Source of the DNA: JADJWR01 sp963847675
GTDB taxonomy: Bacteria; Pseudomonadota; Gammaproteobacteria; Burkholderiales; Burkholderiaceae_F
Length of the DNA stretch: 64,000 nucleotides
Assembly (NCBI GenBank): GCA_963847675.1
Contig: CAWKAP010000011.1
Location: forward strand, 62,001-126,000
Direction: 5' to 3'
Positions 28,294 through 37,299 of this stretch are shown here, piece after piece. The notes under the pieces were generated by a model. It worked only from the letters and a program-made list of their open reading frames with translations. It had not been told where the DNA came from and did not search any database. The stretch's first letter is position 1; each line of letters opens with the position of its first letter. The translations under genes were made by a program, and so were the position numbers.

Positions 28294-29085
28294 ATGGCGA
28301 ACGGCAGGACTCTCGATCGACGCTTGAGGCGACGCATTATTGCAGCACTGTTCGGTGCGGCTTTCGGCGTTCCGCTCGGTGCCCGCGCTCAGGTTGCGAC
28401 AGAGGCGGAAAAGGACGAGCTGGCGGTGCAGGTCCTCGAAAAGGCCGACCAGATCCGCTTTCCGGCGGAGAGCTTCGAGGTCGAGGTCGCGGTGACGACC
28501 CTCTCCGACGGCAAGCCCACCGACACGCGGCTGTACAAGGTGCTTTCGCGCGGCAGCGAAAACACCATCGTGCAGGTGCTGGAGCCGGCCTCCGAGCGCG
28601 GCCAGGCGATGCTGCTGCGAGGCCGCGACCTCTGGATCTTCATTCCGACGGTGTCGCAGCCGGTGCGGTTGTCGCTGTCGCAGCGGTTGACCGGACAGGT
28701 GGCCAACGGCGACATTGCGCGCGCCAATTTCAGCGGAGACTATGCGCCCAGCGTGCTGCGGACGGAGGCCATCGAGGGCAGCGAGCATTACGTGCTCGAA
28801 CTGAAGGCCGTCGATCGCGGCGTGACCTACGCCCGCGTGCTCTACTGGGTGCGCAAGTCGAATTTCCACCCGCACAAAGCGGAGTTCTACTCGGTGTCGG
28901 GCCGGCTGCTGAAGACCTGCCGCTACGACGACTTCAAGACGCTCGGCGGCCGTGTGCGGCCGACGCGGCTCGTGCTGCGCGATGCGCTGCGCGAGGGCGA
29001 AGAGAGCGTGATGCAGTACTCGGCGATGAAGCTGCGCGACCTGCCGGCGCGCATGTTCACCAAGGACTACCTGCAGCGGCTGTGA
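28294..29085 (+). CDS. LolA-like outer-membrane lipoprotein-sorting protein
   Basis: Periplasmic carrier-like protein of 263 residues (LolA_like family). ATG 28294 gives a twin-Arg-rich leader and signal peptide (RRRIIAALFGAAFGVPLGARAQ). The mature part has KADQIRFPAESFEVEV, LRGRDLWIFIPTVSQPVRLS, YVLELKAVDRGVTYARVLYWVRK and RPTRLVLRD, the half-barrel pattern known from proteins that sit with MacB-type permeases. An upstream in-frame start at 28186 would overlap the divergent ATPase and mask the signal. Probable function: to shuttle a lipidic molecule from the FtsX-type exporter to the outer membrane. It converges on the second synthase, 10 bp apart. Confidence 0.82.
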   Translation: MANGRTLDRRLRRRIIAALFGAAFGVPLGARAQVATEAEKDELAVQVLEKADQIRFPAESFEVEVAVTTLSDGKPTDTRLYKVLSRGSENTIVQVLEPASERGQAMLLRGRDLWIFIPTVSQPVRLSLSQRLTGQVANGDIARANFSGDYAPSVLRTEAIEGSEHYVLELKAVDRGVTYARVLYWVRKSNFHPHKAEFYSVSGRLLKTCRYDDFKTLGGRVRPTRLVLRDALREGEESVMQYSAMKLRDLPARMFTKDYLQRL

Positions 29086-29095
29086 GCCGCGGCGC

Positions 29096-29896
29096 TCAGT
29101 GCAGCAGCGAGGGTTGACGCTGCCGCGCTTCCTGCTGCAGGCGCAGGCGGTTCAGGATTCCCTCCTCCTCTGCCGGGGAAAATCCATACGGGTAGAGCGT
29201 GCGCGTGTTCGCCGCAAGCTCCGGTTTGCCGGCGTAACGTGCGACACCTTGTGCGATGCGCTCGAACGGCACGTAGAGCAGGACCGCGGGTGCATCGACG
29301 CGCCGGTTGTGGCGCTCCGGGCCGATGCGCTCGAACTGCAGGGCGCGGATGTAGAACGGCACGTGGCGGGGGTTGACCTCGATCACCGCCGCGTCGACGC
29401 CGCACAACCGGTGCGCGTACAGGTAGGCGGTGTGGAACAGGCTTGCTAGCACGGTTTTCGACAGCGAACTGTCGTCGACGGCAAGCCGCGTGAACTCGCA
29501 GAGTCCCATATCGCGGATGCGCAGCGCCGCGAGTTCGGCCGGATAGAGTTCATCGGCGCTGAGCCGCCGTGTCGAGTCGGTCCGCACGCCGACGGTGCCG
29601 ACGAGCTGGCCCTGGTCGTAGGCCGCGACCGTGTACAGGTTGGGATCCGGCGTCGCCGATGGCAGGTCGTAGCCACGGTCCGCGTAGCGGCGCTGGACCA
29701 GCGCGCGTGTGTGCAGAGCCGCGTCGGTCCGCGATCCGGCGATGCGGATCTTGATCAGCGCCGTGCTGAACTCGGGCGAGCAGTCGGCAACGCCGGTGGC
29801 CTGCTCCAGCGACATTTCGCGCAGCTTGACCGCGATGTCGCCCAGGAAGGAAAAGCCGCTGCCGTCGTCGGCAAGAAATTCGTGCGTCTGTGCCAT
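29096..29896 (-). CDS. Second N-acyl amino acid synthase, FeeM-type
   Basis: Paralogue of the synthase at 25263. It carries ALVQRRYADRGYDLP, VGTVGVRTDSTRRLSADELY, CEFTRLAVDDSSLSKTVLASLFHTAYLYAH, VIEVNPRHVPFYIRALQFERIG and DAPAVLLYV. Its N-terminus (MAQTHEFLADDGSGFSFLG) is different from that of the first enzyme, and a C-terminal tail of about 45 residues (YPYGFSPAEEEGILNRLRLQ) is extra. ATG 29896 with GGAAAGG upstream is preferred; a longer frame from 29935 exists. Two divergent copies in one locus suggest two acyl acceptors or two acyl lengths. Its promoter presumably lies in the 250 bp before dnaE2. Confidence 0.83.
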   Translation of the reverse strand: MAQTHEFLADDGSGFSFLGDIAVKLREMSLEQATGVADCSPEFSTALIKIRIAGSRTDAALHTRALVQRRYADRGYDLPSATPDPNLYTVAAYDQGQLVGTVGVRTDSTRRLSADELYPAELAALRIRDMGLCEFTRLAVDDSSLSKTVLASLFHTAYLYAHRLCGVDAAVIEVNPRHVPFYIRALQFERIGPERHNRRVDAPAVLLYVPFERIAQGVARYAGKPELAANTRTLYPYGFSPAEEEGILNRLRLQQEARQRQPSLLH

Positions 29897-30148
29897 GGAG
29901 TGGGTCGCCTTTCCTCGTTGTCTGCTTTGAATCACCCGCTACCGCATCACAAGGACTGGCGATCAACGCGACGCGCCTCAGTGCGGCTCATGCTGCCTTT
30001 CGAGTCGAGGCATTACGGGGCTGAGGATAGGAGCTTCGTGCGTTCATGGATTTCCGCCGTGCGGATTCGGCCGATCGTCCATCCGTAGGTTCATCCGTTC
30101 GACTCGCCGCGATCGCGGCAAGGCTGCGCCGGAGTCCGGGGGCGAAGC

Positions 30149-33100
30149 TCAGTGGAAGTCATGGCTCGGCACGACCAGATCTCCCAGCAGGCGCGATTGA
30201 TCGGCAAGCCGCGCGGCGATCAGGTGCACGACCGGCACCGCGGAAGTGTCGATGCGCTCGACGTGGCCGGTGACGGTGAGCAGCGTCGAGCCGAGCAGTT
30301 CGCGCCGGTATTTCTCGGCGGTCGTGCGCCAGACGACGACGTTGATCGTGCCGGTTTCGTCCTCGAGCGTGACGAAGGTGACGCCGCTGGCGGTCGACGG
30401 CCGCTGGCGGCAGGTGACGATGCCGGCGGCGCGGACCGGCTGCCGGTGTCGCGCGCCGTTGACCTGCGCCGCGGATTGCAGGCGCATGGCGGTGAAGCGG
30501 TCGCGCAGCAGCGCCAGCGGGTGACGGCGCAGGGTGAGCGCGGTGTGCGCGTAGTCGGCAACGATGTCCTGGCCTTCGGTCGGGGCGAGCAGGCTCGCCT
30601 GCGGTTCGCGCACGGCGAGGCCGGAGGTCAGCGGCGCGGAGCGCGGGCCGGCGGCGTCGAGCGCCAGCGTGGTCCACAGCGCGTGGCGGCGATGGCCGGT
30701 CAGCGGTGCCAGCGCGTCGGCGCGGGCGAGCGCGCTGATCTCGCCGCGGTTGAGAACTGCACGGCGGACGAGGTCGGTCGCATCGGCAAACGGGTGGTGG
30801 CTGCGCGCCTCGACGACGCGCTGCGCGGCCGCTTCGTTGAAGCCCTGCACGAGTTCCAGGCCGAGGCGCACCGCCGGCTGGCGCGGGTCGCGCGTCGATG
30901 GTTCGAGCGTGCAGTGCCAGTCGCTGGTGGTGACCTCGATCGGCCGCACCTCGACGCCGTGGCTGATCGCATCGCGGACGATCTGCGCCGGCGCGTAGAA
31001 GCCGAGGGGCTGCGAATCGAGCAGGGCGGCGCAGAAGGCGGCCGGCTCGTGGCATTTGAGCCATGACGAGGTGTAGACGAGCAGCGCGAAGCTCGCGGCG
31101 TGGCTCTCGGGGAAGCCGTATTCGCCGAAGCCCTGGATCTGGCGGTAGATCTGCTCGGCATACTCGGCCGTGTGGCCGCGCGCGAGCATGCCGCTGATGA
31201 GCTTGTCGCGGAACGGGCCGATGCCGCCCTTGCGCTTCCACGCGGCCATCGCGCGGCGCAGCCTGTCGGCTTCGCCCGGCGTGAAGCCGGCGGCCACCAC
31301 CGCCAGCTGCATCACCTGCTCCTGGAAGATCGATACGCCGAGCGTGCGTTCGAGCACCGACTTCACGGCTGCCGAGGGGTAGGTGACCGGCTCCAGCCCC
31401 TGCCGCCGCTTCAGGTACGGATGCACCATGCCGCCCTGGATCGGCCCGGGGCGGACGATGGCGGTCTCGATCACGAGGTCGTAGAAGCGGCGCGGCTGCA
31501 GGCGCGGCAGCATGTTCATCTGCGCGCGGCTTTCGACCTGGAACACGCCCAGCGAATCGCCGCGGCAGAGCATGTCGTAGACCTGCGCATCCTCTGCCGG
31601 AATGTCCTGCAGCCTCACCCGAAAATCGGGGTCAGACTCCAATTTTTTTCGCAAGGCATGCGGACTGGCCAGCGGGAAATTGGAGTCTGACCCCGATTTT
31701 GTGCAGCCATAGAAGGTGTCGAGGTGGTTGAGGGCGCGGCGGACGCAACTGAGCATGCCGAGGGCGAGGATGTCGATCTTCAGCAGGCCGAGCGCGTCGA
31801 GGTCGTCCTTGTCCCACTGGATGACGGTGCGCTCGGGCATGGCGGCGTTTTCGATCGGCACCAGGCGGTCGAGCCGGTCGCGGGCGATGACGAAGCCGCC
31901 GCTGTGCTGCGACAGGTGGCGCGGAAAGCCGATCAGTTCGTTCACGAGTTCGACCAGTTGCGCGATCACCGGGCTTTCGGGATCGAAACCGGCTTCGGCC
32001 AGGCGCTCCGGCTTGAGCCGGCGGCCGTCCCACCACGCCATGCGCTTCGTGAGGCGATCGACCTGGTCGAGCGACAGCCCCAAGCGCCTTGCCGACGTCG
32101 CGCAGCGCGCCGCGCGGCCGGTAGGTGTGCAGGGCGGCGGTCAGTGCAGCGCGGTCGCGGCCGTACTTGGCGTAGATGTACTGCATCACCTCTTCGCGCC
32201 GCTGGTGCTCGAAGTCCACGTCGATGTCCGGCGGCTCGTTGCGCTCCTTGCTGATGAAGCGCTCGAACAGCACGCTCATCCGCGCCGGGTCGACCTCGGT
32301 GATGCCGAGGCAGTAGCACACCGCCGAGTTGGCCGCCGAGCCGCGCCCCTGGCACAGGATGTCGCGCGAGCGGGCGAACTTGACGATGTCGTAGACGGTG
32401 AGGAAGTACGGCTCGTAGCCGAGGCTCCCGATCAGCTGCAGTTCGTGCTCGACGGTCGCGTGGACGCTCTCCGGCATGCCGTGCGGGTAGCGGGTGCGCG
32501 CCTCGTCGTAGGTCGCCTTGCGAAGGTAGGTGGCCGGCGTTTCGCCCGGCGGCACGATCTCCTCCGGATACTCGTAGCGCAGCTCGTCGAGCGAGAAGCT
32601 GCAGCGGGAGGCCACCGCAAGCGTCTCGGCGAGCAGGTCCGCAGGGTAGATGCGCGCCAGCCGGTACAGCGGCCGAAGATAGCGCTCCGCGTTCGATGCG
32701 AGCCGCGTGCCGCAGCGCGCCAGCGGCGTGCGCAGGCGGATGGCGGTCAGCGTGTCCTGCAGCTTCTTGCGGCTGCGCACGTGCATGTGCACGTTGCCCG
32801 CGGCCACCAGCGGCAGGCCGGTGCGCGCGCTCAGCTCGCGCAGCGCCGCCAGATGCGCGGCATCGTCCGTGCCACGAGTCAGCTCGCACGCAATCCAGCA
32901 CCGTCCCGGCATCAGCGACCGCAGAAAATCGGGGTCAGACTCCAATTTCTGCGCAGGCACTTCCGGCTCCTGCCTTCTGGAAATTGGAGTCTGACCCCGA
33001 TTTAATTAAAACAAGGGTGTCGTCGAGCCAGTGGCGATGTTGCTCGAGGTCGGCGCGCGTGAGGCGGTAGCTGCCTTTGGGTGCCTGACGGCGCGCAAGC

Positions 33101-33408
33101 GTGACGAGCTGGCTGAGATTGCCGTAGCCGGTGCGCGAGGTGGCCAGCAGCACGAGCCTGGGGCCGTCTTCGAGGGCGATCTCGGTGCCGTGGATCAGCT
33201 TGAAATCGCGTGCGGCCGGATAGCGTTCGACCGCGTCGCGCAATGCCAGGTGGGCGCGCGCGCTGCCGGCGAACGAGCATTCGTCGGTGACGGCCAGCGC
33301 CGAGTAGCCGAGCGCGATGGCCCGCTCGACCAGTTCCTCGGGATGCGAGGCGCCGCGCAGGAAGCTGAAGTTGCTGACGCAGTGCAGTTCGGCGTAGCTG
33401 GCTTGCAT
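30149..33408 (-). CDS. dnaE2: Error-prone DNA polymerase DnaE2 (ImuC) carrying two palindromic insertions and two +1 frame breaks
   Basis: Alpha-type polymerase for SOS translesion synthesis, acting with ImuA and ImuB. The PHP domain starts at ATG 33408 (MQASYAELHCVSNFSFLRGA). The polymerase core includes CQGRGSAANSAVCYCLGITEVDP and NEPPDIDVDFEHQRREEV with the catalytic acids, FQVESRAQMNMLPRL and FIQQE-type IFQEQVMQLA. The C-terminus has the OB-fold (VTFVTLEDETGTINVVVW) and ends SHDFH. Element A (31622-31700) adds about 27 in-frame residues between FYG and VRLQDIPAEDA. Element B (32925-33003) lies between LDDTLVLI and LRSLMPGRCWIACEL with a +1 shift in its loop. Another +1 shift is at about 32085 (four G where three restore GKALGLSLDQV). 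It starts 13 bp after imuB. Confidence 0.85.
31622..31700. repeat. 79-bp inverted-repeat element A inside dnaE2 (in frame)
   Basis: Arms at 31622-31645 and 31677-31700 are a perfect 24-bp inverted repeat containing GGGGTCAGACTCCAATTT, around a 31-bp unrelated loop. In the dnaE2 frame the arms read KSGSDSNF and KLESDPDF. No target duplication is evident. Confidence 0.92.
32925..33003. repeat. 79-bp inverted-repeat element B inside dnaE2
   Basis: Same arms as element A (32925-32948 and 32981-33003, 23 bp perfect) but a different 32-bp loop. Orientation cannot be defined from the arms. In dnaE2 the left arm reads KSGSDSNF, and after one extra base in the loop the right arm reads KLESDPDF, the same frame as element A. 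Confidence 0.92.
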
Positions 33409-33421
33409 GCGGCGATCCGCA

Positions 33422-34945
33422 TCAGGCGAAGAACCCGTGCAGGAACCAGTGGCGTGGCGCGGCGAGATCGCGGTAGATCCACAGCGTCTGGCCGCGCGGG
33501 CTGCGGGCGACGAAGTAGTCGCGCAGCACCGCGCCGCGCGGCTGGCCGAAGGCCGGGCTGGCGAGATCCCACCAGCCGGCCTCGATGCGCTCGGGGCCGG
33601 CGAGCAGCCGCAGCGCGCCGCCGTAGCGCGGCGGGTCGTCGTCAGTTCCACCCGCAGTGGGTAGCGGCACGGGCCGCGGCACGATCAGCAGCGGCCGCTT
33701 TGCGGTGACATGGGCCGGCGCGATGCGCTCGGCTGCATCGACCGCGATCGGCGCCGCGCGCCAGGCGTGTTCGGGGCGATGATCGTCGACCGCCTGCAAC
33801 TGGAACACGCGCGCCGAGCCCAGCCGCGCATGCAGCGTCTCGGCGAGCTTCAGCCAGTCGAGTCCGGCCTGGGCGTTGGGCGCCGGTGGCAGGAAGCTTT
33901 CGCTGGACGCGGCGAACGGCAGCAACTGCTCGACCGTCAACGTCAGCGCGATCGCCGGCTCGGGCAGGCGCACGCGATCCATCCGCTCGGTGAGCAATTT
34001 CGCGAGCCGGCCTGCATCACGCTCCGGCGCGGCGAGCGTGAGGACGATCGGAGTCGGTGGCCGCACGACAGCGCGGCGTGGGCTGTGCCGCGCGCTGAAA
34101 ACGAGTTCGGCCGTGCCGGCGCCGCGGCCGCGCAGGAAACCCTCGAGCGAGCACAGCAGCCGTTGCGCGGGCAGCATCAGCTGCGCGGTGTCGACCACGT
34201 CGGCCGGCAGTTCGATCGCGGCGAAAAAGCGCTCCGGCGGCTCGAACCGCGGCTGCGGGTCGGGCAAATGCCCGAGCGCGCGATCGACGTCGGCGAGCAG
34301 GCCGGCGCCGAAACGCCTGCTGACTCCGTCGCGCGGCAGCTGCAGCAGGTCGTGCAGCGTGCGCAGGCCGAGCGCATGCAGCGTGTCGACCGTGTCGGCA
34401 GGCCAGCCGAGCACGGCGAGCGGCAGCGGTGCGAGCGCGGCGGGCAACTGCTCCGTTGCGGCCGGCGAGGCAACGGCCAGACCCTGCGTGCGCGCCTGCC
34501 CGAGCCACCAGGCCGCCTGTGGCGTGGCCGCTTCGCCGAACGCGGCGTGATAGCCGAGGCCGTGCAGCTGCGCGGCGATCTCGCGGTTCAGCCGCGCGTG
34601 GCCGCCGAACAGGCGCCGGCTGCCGCCGGCCTCGAGCAGCAGGCCGTCATCGCGCACCGTGACCGCGGCGCTGAACTGATAGGCCCAGCCGGCGAGCTCA
34701 AGCAGCGCGTCGCGCTCGCGCTCCGGCTTGCGTTCGACGGCGATCAGGTCGGCGGCCAGCGCCTGCGCGGCGGCGAGCTTCTGTCCCGGCGTGATGCCGG
34801 TGCGGCGGGCGGCGTCGTTGCAGCAGGCGACCTGCAGCCGCTGCGGTGGCCCTTCGACGATCGCCAGCGGCGCGACGGTTTCGAGCGCGCGCGCGGCGAG
34901 TTGCAGCGGCAGCGCGGGCAGGACGATGGCCAACCACAGCGGCAT
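33422..34945 (-). CDS. imuB: ImuB, Y-family polymerase-like mutagenesis protein
   Basis: 507-residue DinB-related subunit of the ImuA-ImuB-DnaE2 translesion complex, where it bridges DnaE2 and the sliding clamp. Recognisable text includes MPLWLAIVLPALPLQLAARALE, ACNDAARRTGITPGQKLAAAQALA, QFSAAVTVRDDGLLLEAGGSRRLFGG, LHDLLQLPRDGVSRRFGAGLL and the C-terminal REYFVARSPRG-type DYFVARSPRGQTLWIYRDL. ImuB normally lacks the catalytic acidic residues of active Y-family polymerases, and I see no DxD-type motif at the usual N-terminal position. The frame is intact. There is no good ribosome-binding site before ATG 34945; a small frame precedes it by 39 bp, so coupling to that frame is possible. Confidence 0.88.
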   Translation of the reverse strand: MPLWLAIVLPALPLQLAARALETVAPLAIVEGPPQRLQVACCNDAARRTGITPGQKLAAAQALAADLIAVERKPERERDALLELAGWAYQFSAAVTVRDDGLLLEAGGSRRLFGGHARLNREIAAQLHGLGYHAAFGEAATPQAAWWLGQARTQGLAVASPAATEQLPAALAPLPLAVLGWPADTVDTLHALGLRTLHDLLQLPRDGVSRRFGAGLLADVDRALGHLPDPQPRFEPPERFFAAIELPADVVDTAQLMLPAQRLLCSLEGFLRGRGAGTAELVFSARHSPRRAVVRPPTPIVLTLAAPERDAGRLAKLLTERMDRVRLPEPAIALTLTVEQLLPFAASSESFLPPAPNAQAGLDWLKLAETLHARLGSARVFQLQAVDDHRPEHAWRAAPIAVDAAERIAPAHVTAKRPLLIVPRPVPLPTAGGTDDDPPRYGGALRLLAGPERIEAGWWDLASPAFGQPRGAVLRDYFVARSPRGQTLWIYRDLAAPRHWFLHGFFA

Positions 34946-34984
34946 GGATGTGCAGCGGCAGGCGCCAGTTGCATCGGCGCGATG

Positions 34985-35134
34985 TCAGCGTTCAGGCTGC
35001 GTTTCAACCATCGCTTTGCCGATGCGCGGCTCGGCGAAGCCGGGGGCATGCAACGCGTACACCGTCAGCAGCCAGCGATTGCGTCGGGCGTCGTTGCAGG
35101 GCATGGTCAGGAAACGATGCGCGAGCGAGGCCAT
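34985..35134 (-). CDS. Possible 49-residue protein between imuA and imuB
   Basis: Short frame MASLAHRFLTMPCNDARR... ending MVETQPER, starting 12 bp after the imuA stop. GAGGGA lies 8 bases before its ATG, better than the site before imuB. No known domain is seen; it is rich in Arg, Ala and Pro. It could be a real small SOS gene, a translational-coupling leader for imuB, or a remnant of an imuB N-terminus. Confidence 0.4.
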   Translation of the reverse strand: MASLAHRFLTMPCNDARRNRWLLTVYALHAPGFAEPRIGKAMVETQPER

Positions 35135-35146
35135 TGCGGTTGTCCC

Positions 35147-36082
35147 TCAATGACTGAAGATCGCCTTGGCCGACCAGCGCTGCACCAGCAGTGCCGCCTG
35201 CGCGAGGCGGCCGGCGGGCTGCGGCTGAGCCGCATGCACGCCATCGGCAAGGGTGGGCGCCTCCGCATGACACCAGTGCGCCGGATGGACCTGCAGCACG
35301 ATCGGCTCCAGCAGCGGCCGGCCGCGACGCTTCAGGATCGTCACGGTGAGTTCCCCGTCGTGCGCGGCCAGTTGCAGGCGCAGCGCGGCGGGCGACGGCG
35401 CGTGCCGCGCGCGCGCATCGCGCAGCAGGAACACCGGCGCCCGCTGGCGACTGGCCAGCAGCTGCAGGCGGCGCAGGGCGCGGAACTCGCCTTCACGTGA
35501 CGAGGAGGTGTGCGGCAGCCAACCGACCAGGGCGCCGAGGTGCGTGGCGCGCAGCGACTGCTCGATGGCCCAGAAGGCTTCGCGCGGCGTTTCCGGCTGC
35601 ACGAAAAGCGCGCGTGAGAGATCGATGCCGGCGGCACCCAGCGCCGGCGGATAAGGCAGTGCCGGCAACACCGCCGGCGCGGCGCGTTCGCACGGCAGCA
35701 CCCACACGCAGGCGCGGGCGTCCTGCGCGCAGCGGGCCAGCGCGGGCGCGAGCAGCGACAGTTCGCCGATGCCGCGAGCGTCGAACAGCAGTTCGACCAG
35801 TTGTCCCTTGGGCCAGCCGCCGCCGGGCAGTTCGGCATCGAGCGCGGCAAAGCCGCTGGCGATCGTGGCGTCGCGGCCGGTGGCGTGTGCCACCTCATCG
35901 GCGCGCCAGAGATGGGCCAGTTGCTGCAGCGTGGCGGCGCGTGCGGCGGAAACCGGTGCGATCGCCGTTGCCGCGGTGGGCGGCGCGATGCCGACGCTGC
36001 TTGCCTCCGGCGTGGTGGGAGCGGCCGGTGCGGTGACGTCGTGTTCCGGAAAAAGGGGAAGCAAAGCCATAGCGGCACGCAT
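35147..36082 (-). CDS. imuA: ImuA, RecA-like mutagenesis protein
   Basis: 311-residue SulA/RecA-related component of the SOS mutagenesis cassette. The core begins at LQQLAHLWRADEVAHATGRDATIASGFAALDAELPGGGWPKGQLVELL, the family signature. RIGELSLLAPALA-type GIGELSLLAPALARC and the later ALVGWLPHTSSSREGEFRALRRLQLLA are also recognisable. The first 50 or so residues are low-complexity (Ala, Pro, Thr). ATG 36082 gives MRAAMALLPLF; ATG 36070 is an alternative. It lies 57 bp after lexA and 12 bp before a small frame, and all the genes read the same way, so the whole cassette is probably one LexA-controlled operon. Confidence 0.88.
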   Translation of the reverse strand: MRAAMALLPLFPEHDVTAPAAPTTPEASSVGIAPPTAATAIAPVSAARAATLQQLAHLWRADEVAHATGRDATIASGFAALDAELPGGGWPKGQLVELLFDARGIGELSLLAPALARCAQDARACVWVLPCERAAPAVLPALPYPPALGAAGIDLSRALFVQPETPREAFWAIEQSLRATHLGALVGWLPHTSSSREGEFRALRRLQLLASRQRAPVFLLRDARARHAPSPAALRLQLAAHDGELTVTILKRRGRPLLEPIVLQVHPAHWCHAEAPTLADGVHAAQPQPAGRLAQAALLVQRWSAKAIFSH

Positions 36083-36139
36083 GACGCCCGAAAAGGTGGA
36101 TTGAGGAAACGCCGCTGCGGCGTGAAGCGATGCGGGCCG

Positions 36140-36778
36140 CTACAGCGACGGACGGATGACGCCGACGGCGATGCCTTCGATCACCAGCGGCTCGCGCCGC
36201 AGGTCGACGACGATCGGCGAGTAGTCGGGGTTCTCCGCGATCAGTTCGGCGCGGGCACCGCGCAGTTTCAACCGCTTGACCGTGACTTCGTCGTCGAGCC
36301 GCGCCACCACCACCTGCCCGTTTTCGGCCTGCACCTGCTTGTGCACGGCGAGCCAGTCGCCGTCCAGAATGCCGGCATCGCGCATGCTCATGCCGCGCAC
36401 TTCGAGCAGATAGTCGGCGCGCGGCTTGAACAGCAGCGGATCGACCGCCGGCGTGCGCAGCACGTTTTCCTGGGCCAGGATCGGGCTGCCGGCGGCCACC
36501 TTGCCGATCAGCGGCAGGCTGACGGCGGCGGCCACCGCTTTCATGGTGGCGCGTGCCGATTCCTTCAGGCGGATGCCGCGCGAGGTGCCGGCGACCAGTT
36601 CGATCAGTCCCTTGCGGTGCAGCGCCTGCAGGTGCTGCTCCGCGGCGTTGGGCGAGCGGAAGCCGAAGGCACGCGCGATCTCCTCGCGCGTCGGTGGCGC
36701 GCCGCTCTCGCGCACGGCGGCGCGGATGAAGGCGAGAATTTCGCTCTGGCGGGCGGTCGGGGCGGCGTCTGGATTCAT
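36140..36778 (-). CDS. lexA: LexA repressor
   Basis: SOS repressor of 212 residues. The winged-helix DNA-binding domain is at the N-terminus (ARQSEILAFIRAAVRESGAPP, then AFGFRSPNAAEQHLQALHRKG). The self-cleavage site is the Ala-Gly in GKVAAGSPILAQ, with catalytic Ser in RGMSMRDAGILDGD and Lys in VVVARLDDEVTVKRLKL. ATG 36778 begins MNPDAAPTARQSEIL; an upstream extension in the open frame is non-coding. A perfect LexA box 27-42 bp before the start shows autoregulation. It leads the imuA-imuB-dnaE2 cassette, the usual arrangement in many proteobacteria. Confidence 0.95.
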   Translation of the reverse strand: MNPDAAPTARQSEILAFIRAAVRESGAPPTREEIARAFGFRSPNAAEQHLQALHRKGLIELVAGTSRGIRLKESARATMKAVAAAVSLPLIGKVAAGSPILAQENVLRTPAVDPLLFKPRADYLLEVRGMSMRDAGILDGDWLAVHKQVQAENGQVVVARLDDEVTVKRLKLRGARAELIAENPDYSPIVVDLRREPLVIEGIAVGVIRPSL

Positions 36779-36804
36779 GGCGGCGTTCACCGGCAATCGT
36801 ATTA

Positions 36805-36820
36805 CTGTTGATTTATACAG
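36805..36820. promoter_or_regulatory. LexA binding site (SOS box)
   Basis: CTGTTGATTTATACAG fits CTGT-N8-ACAG exactly. It is the only such box seen before the lexA-imuA-imuB-dnaE2 operon and lies just upstream of the lexA start. Confidence 0.93.
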
Positions 36821-37299
36821 TATCCGGGCAAAATTGCAAGGGTCGGCCCTGTTGCAGCAAGGCCATACGCGAAACAACGAAGCTTGTTCGACTGCGTTGC
36901 CGTGCTAGACTTTTTTCCATTCGACATCAGTCGGCGGCGATACCCGCAACACTTCGCGCCGCAACCCGAAGCCGGGATCCACGCCTCAGCCGCTGTCGCC
37001 GGGCCGCCTCAAAACGGCGGCGCACCCCACGGGGTGCAAGCGCAGCGAGCGGGGCGGTGATTGCCAGGCGGCTCGCCGGGACAAATCGCCGCTGATCCGC
37101 GTTTTCGAACAATTGCTTGCACGGCGCTTGCCGTCGCCCTCGTCGCGGGCTCAGTTGCAGCCTGCCGTTGCCGGCGAGCCCGTAGCTGGGATATCGGAAT
37201 TCTTTTTTTCGGTCCGCCGGCGATCCGCGCCACATGCATGACGCATGTGGACAACCATCGGCTCGCGCCGCCGCAGTGGCCCGATCAGCATCGGAAAGC
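36821..37299. other. Divergent intergenic stretch between lexA and scpB
   Basis: About 480 bp. A perfect palindrome GCACCCCACGGGGTGC lies at 37022-37037 without a T-run, so its role is unclear. A 243-bp frame near its end has no coding support. No RNA gene was recognised. Confidence 0.4.
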
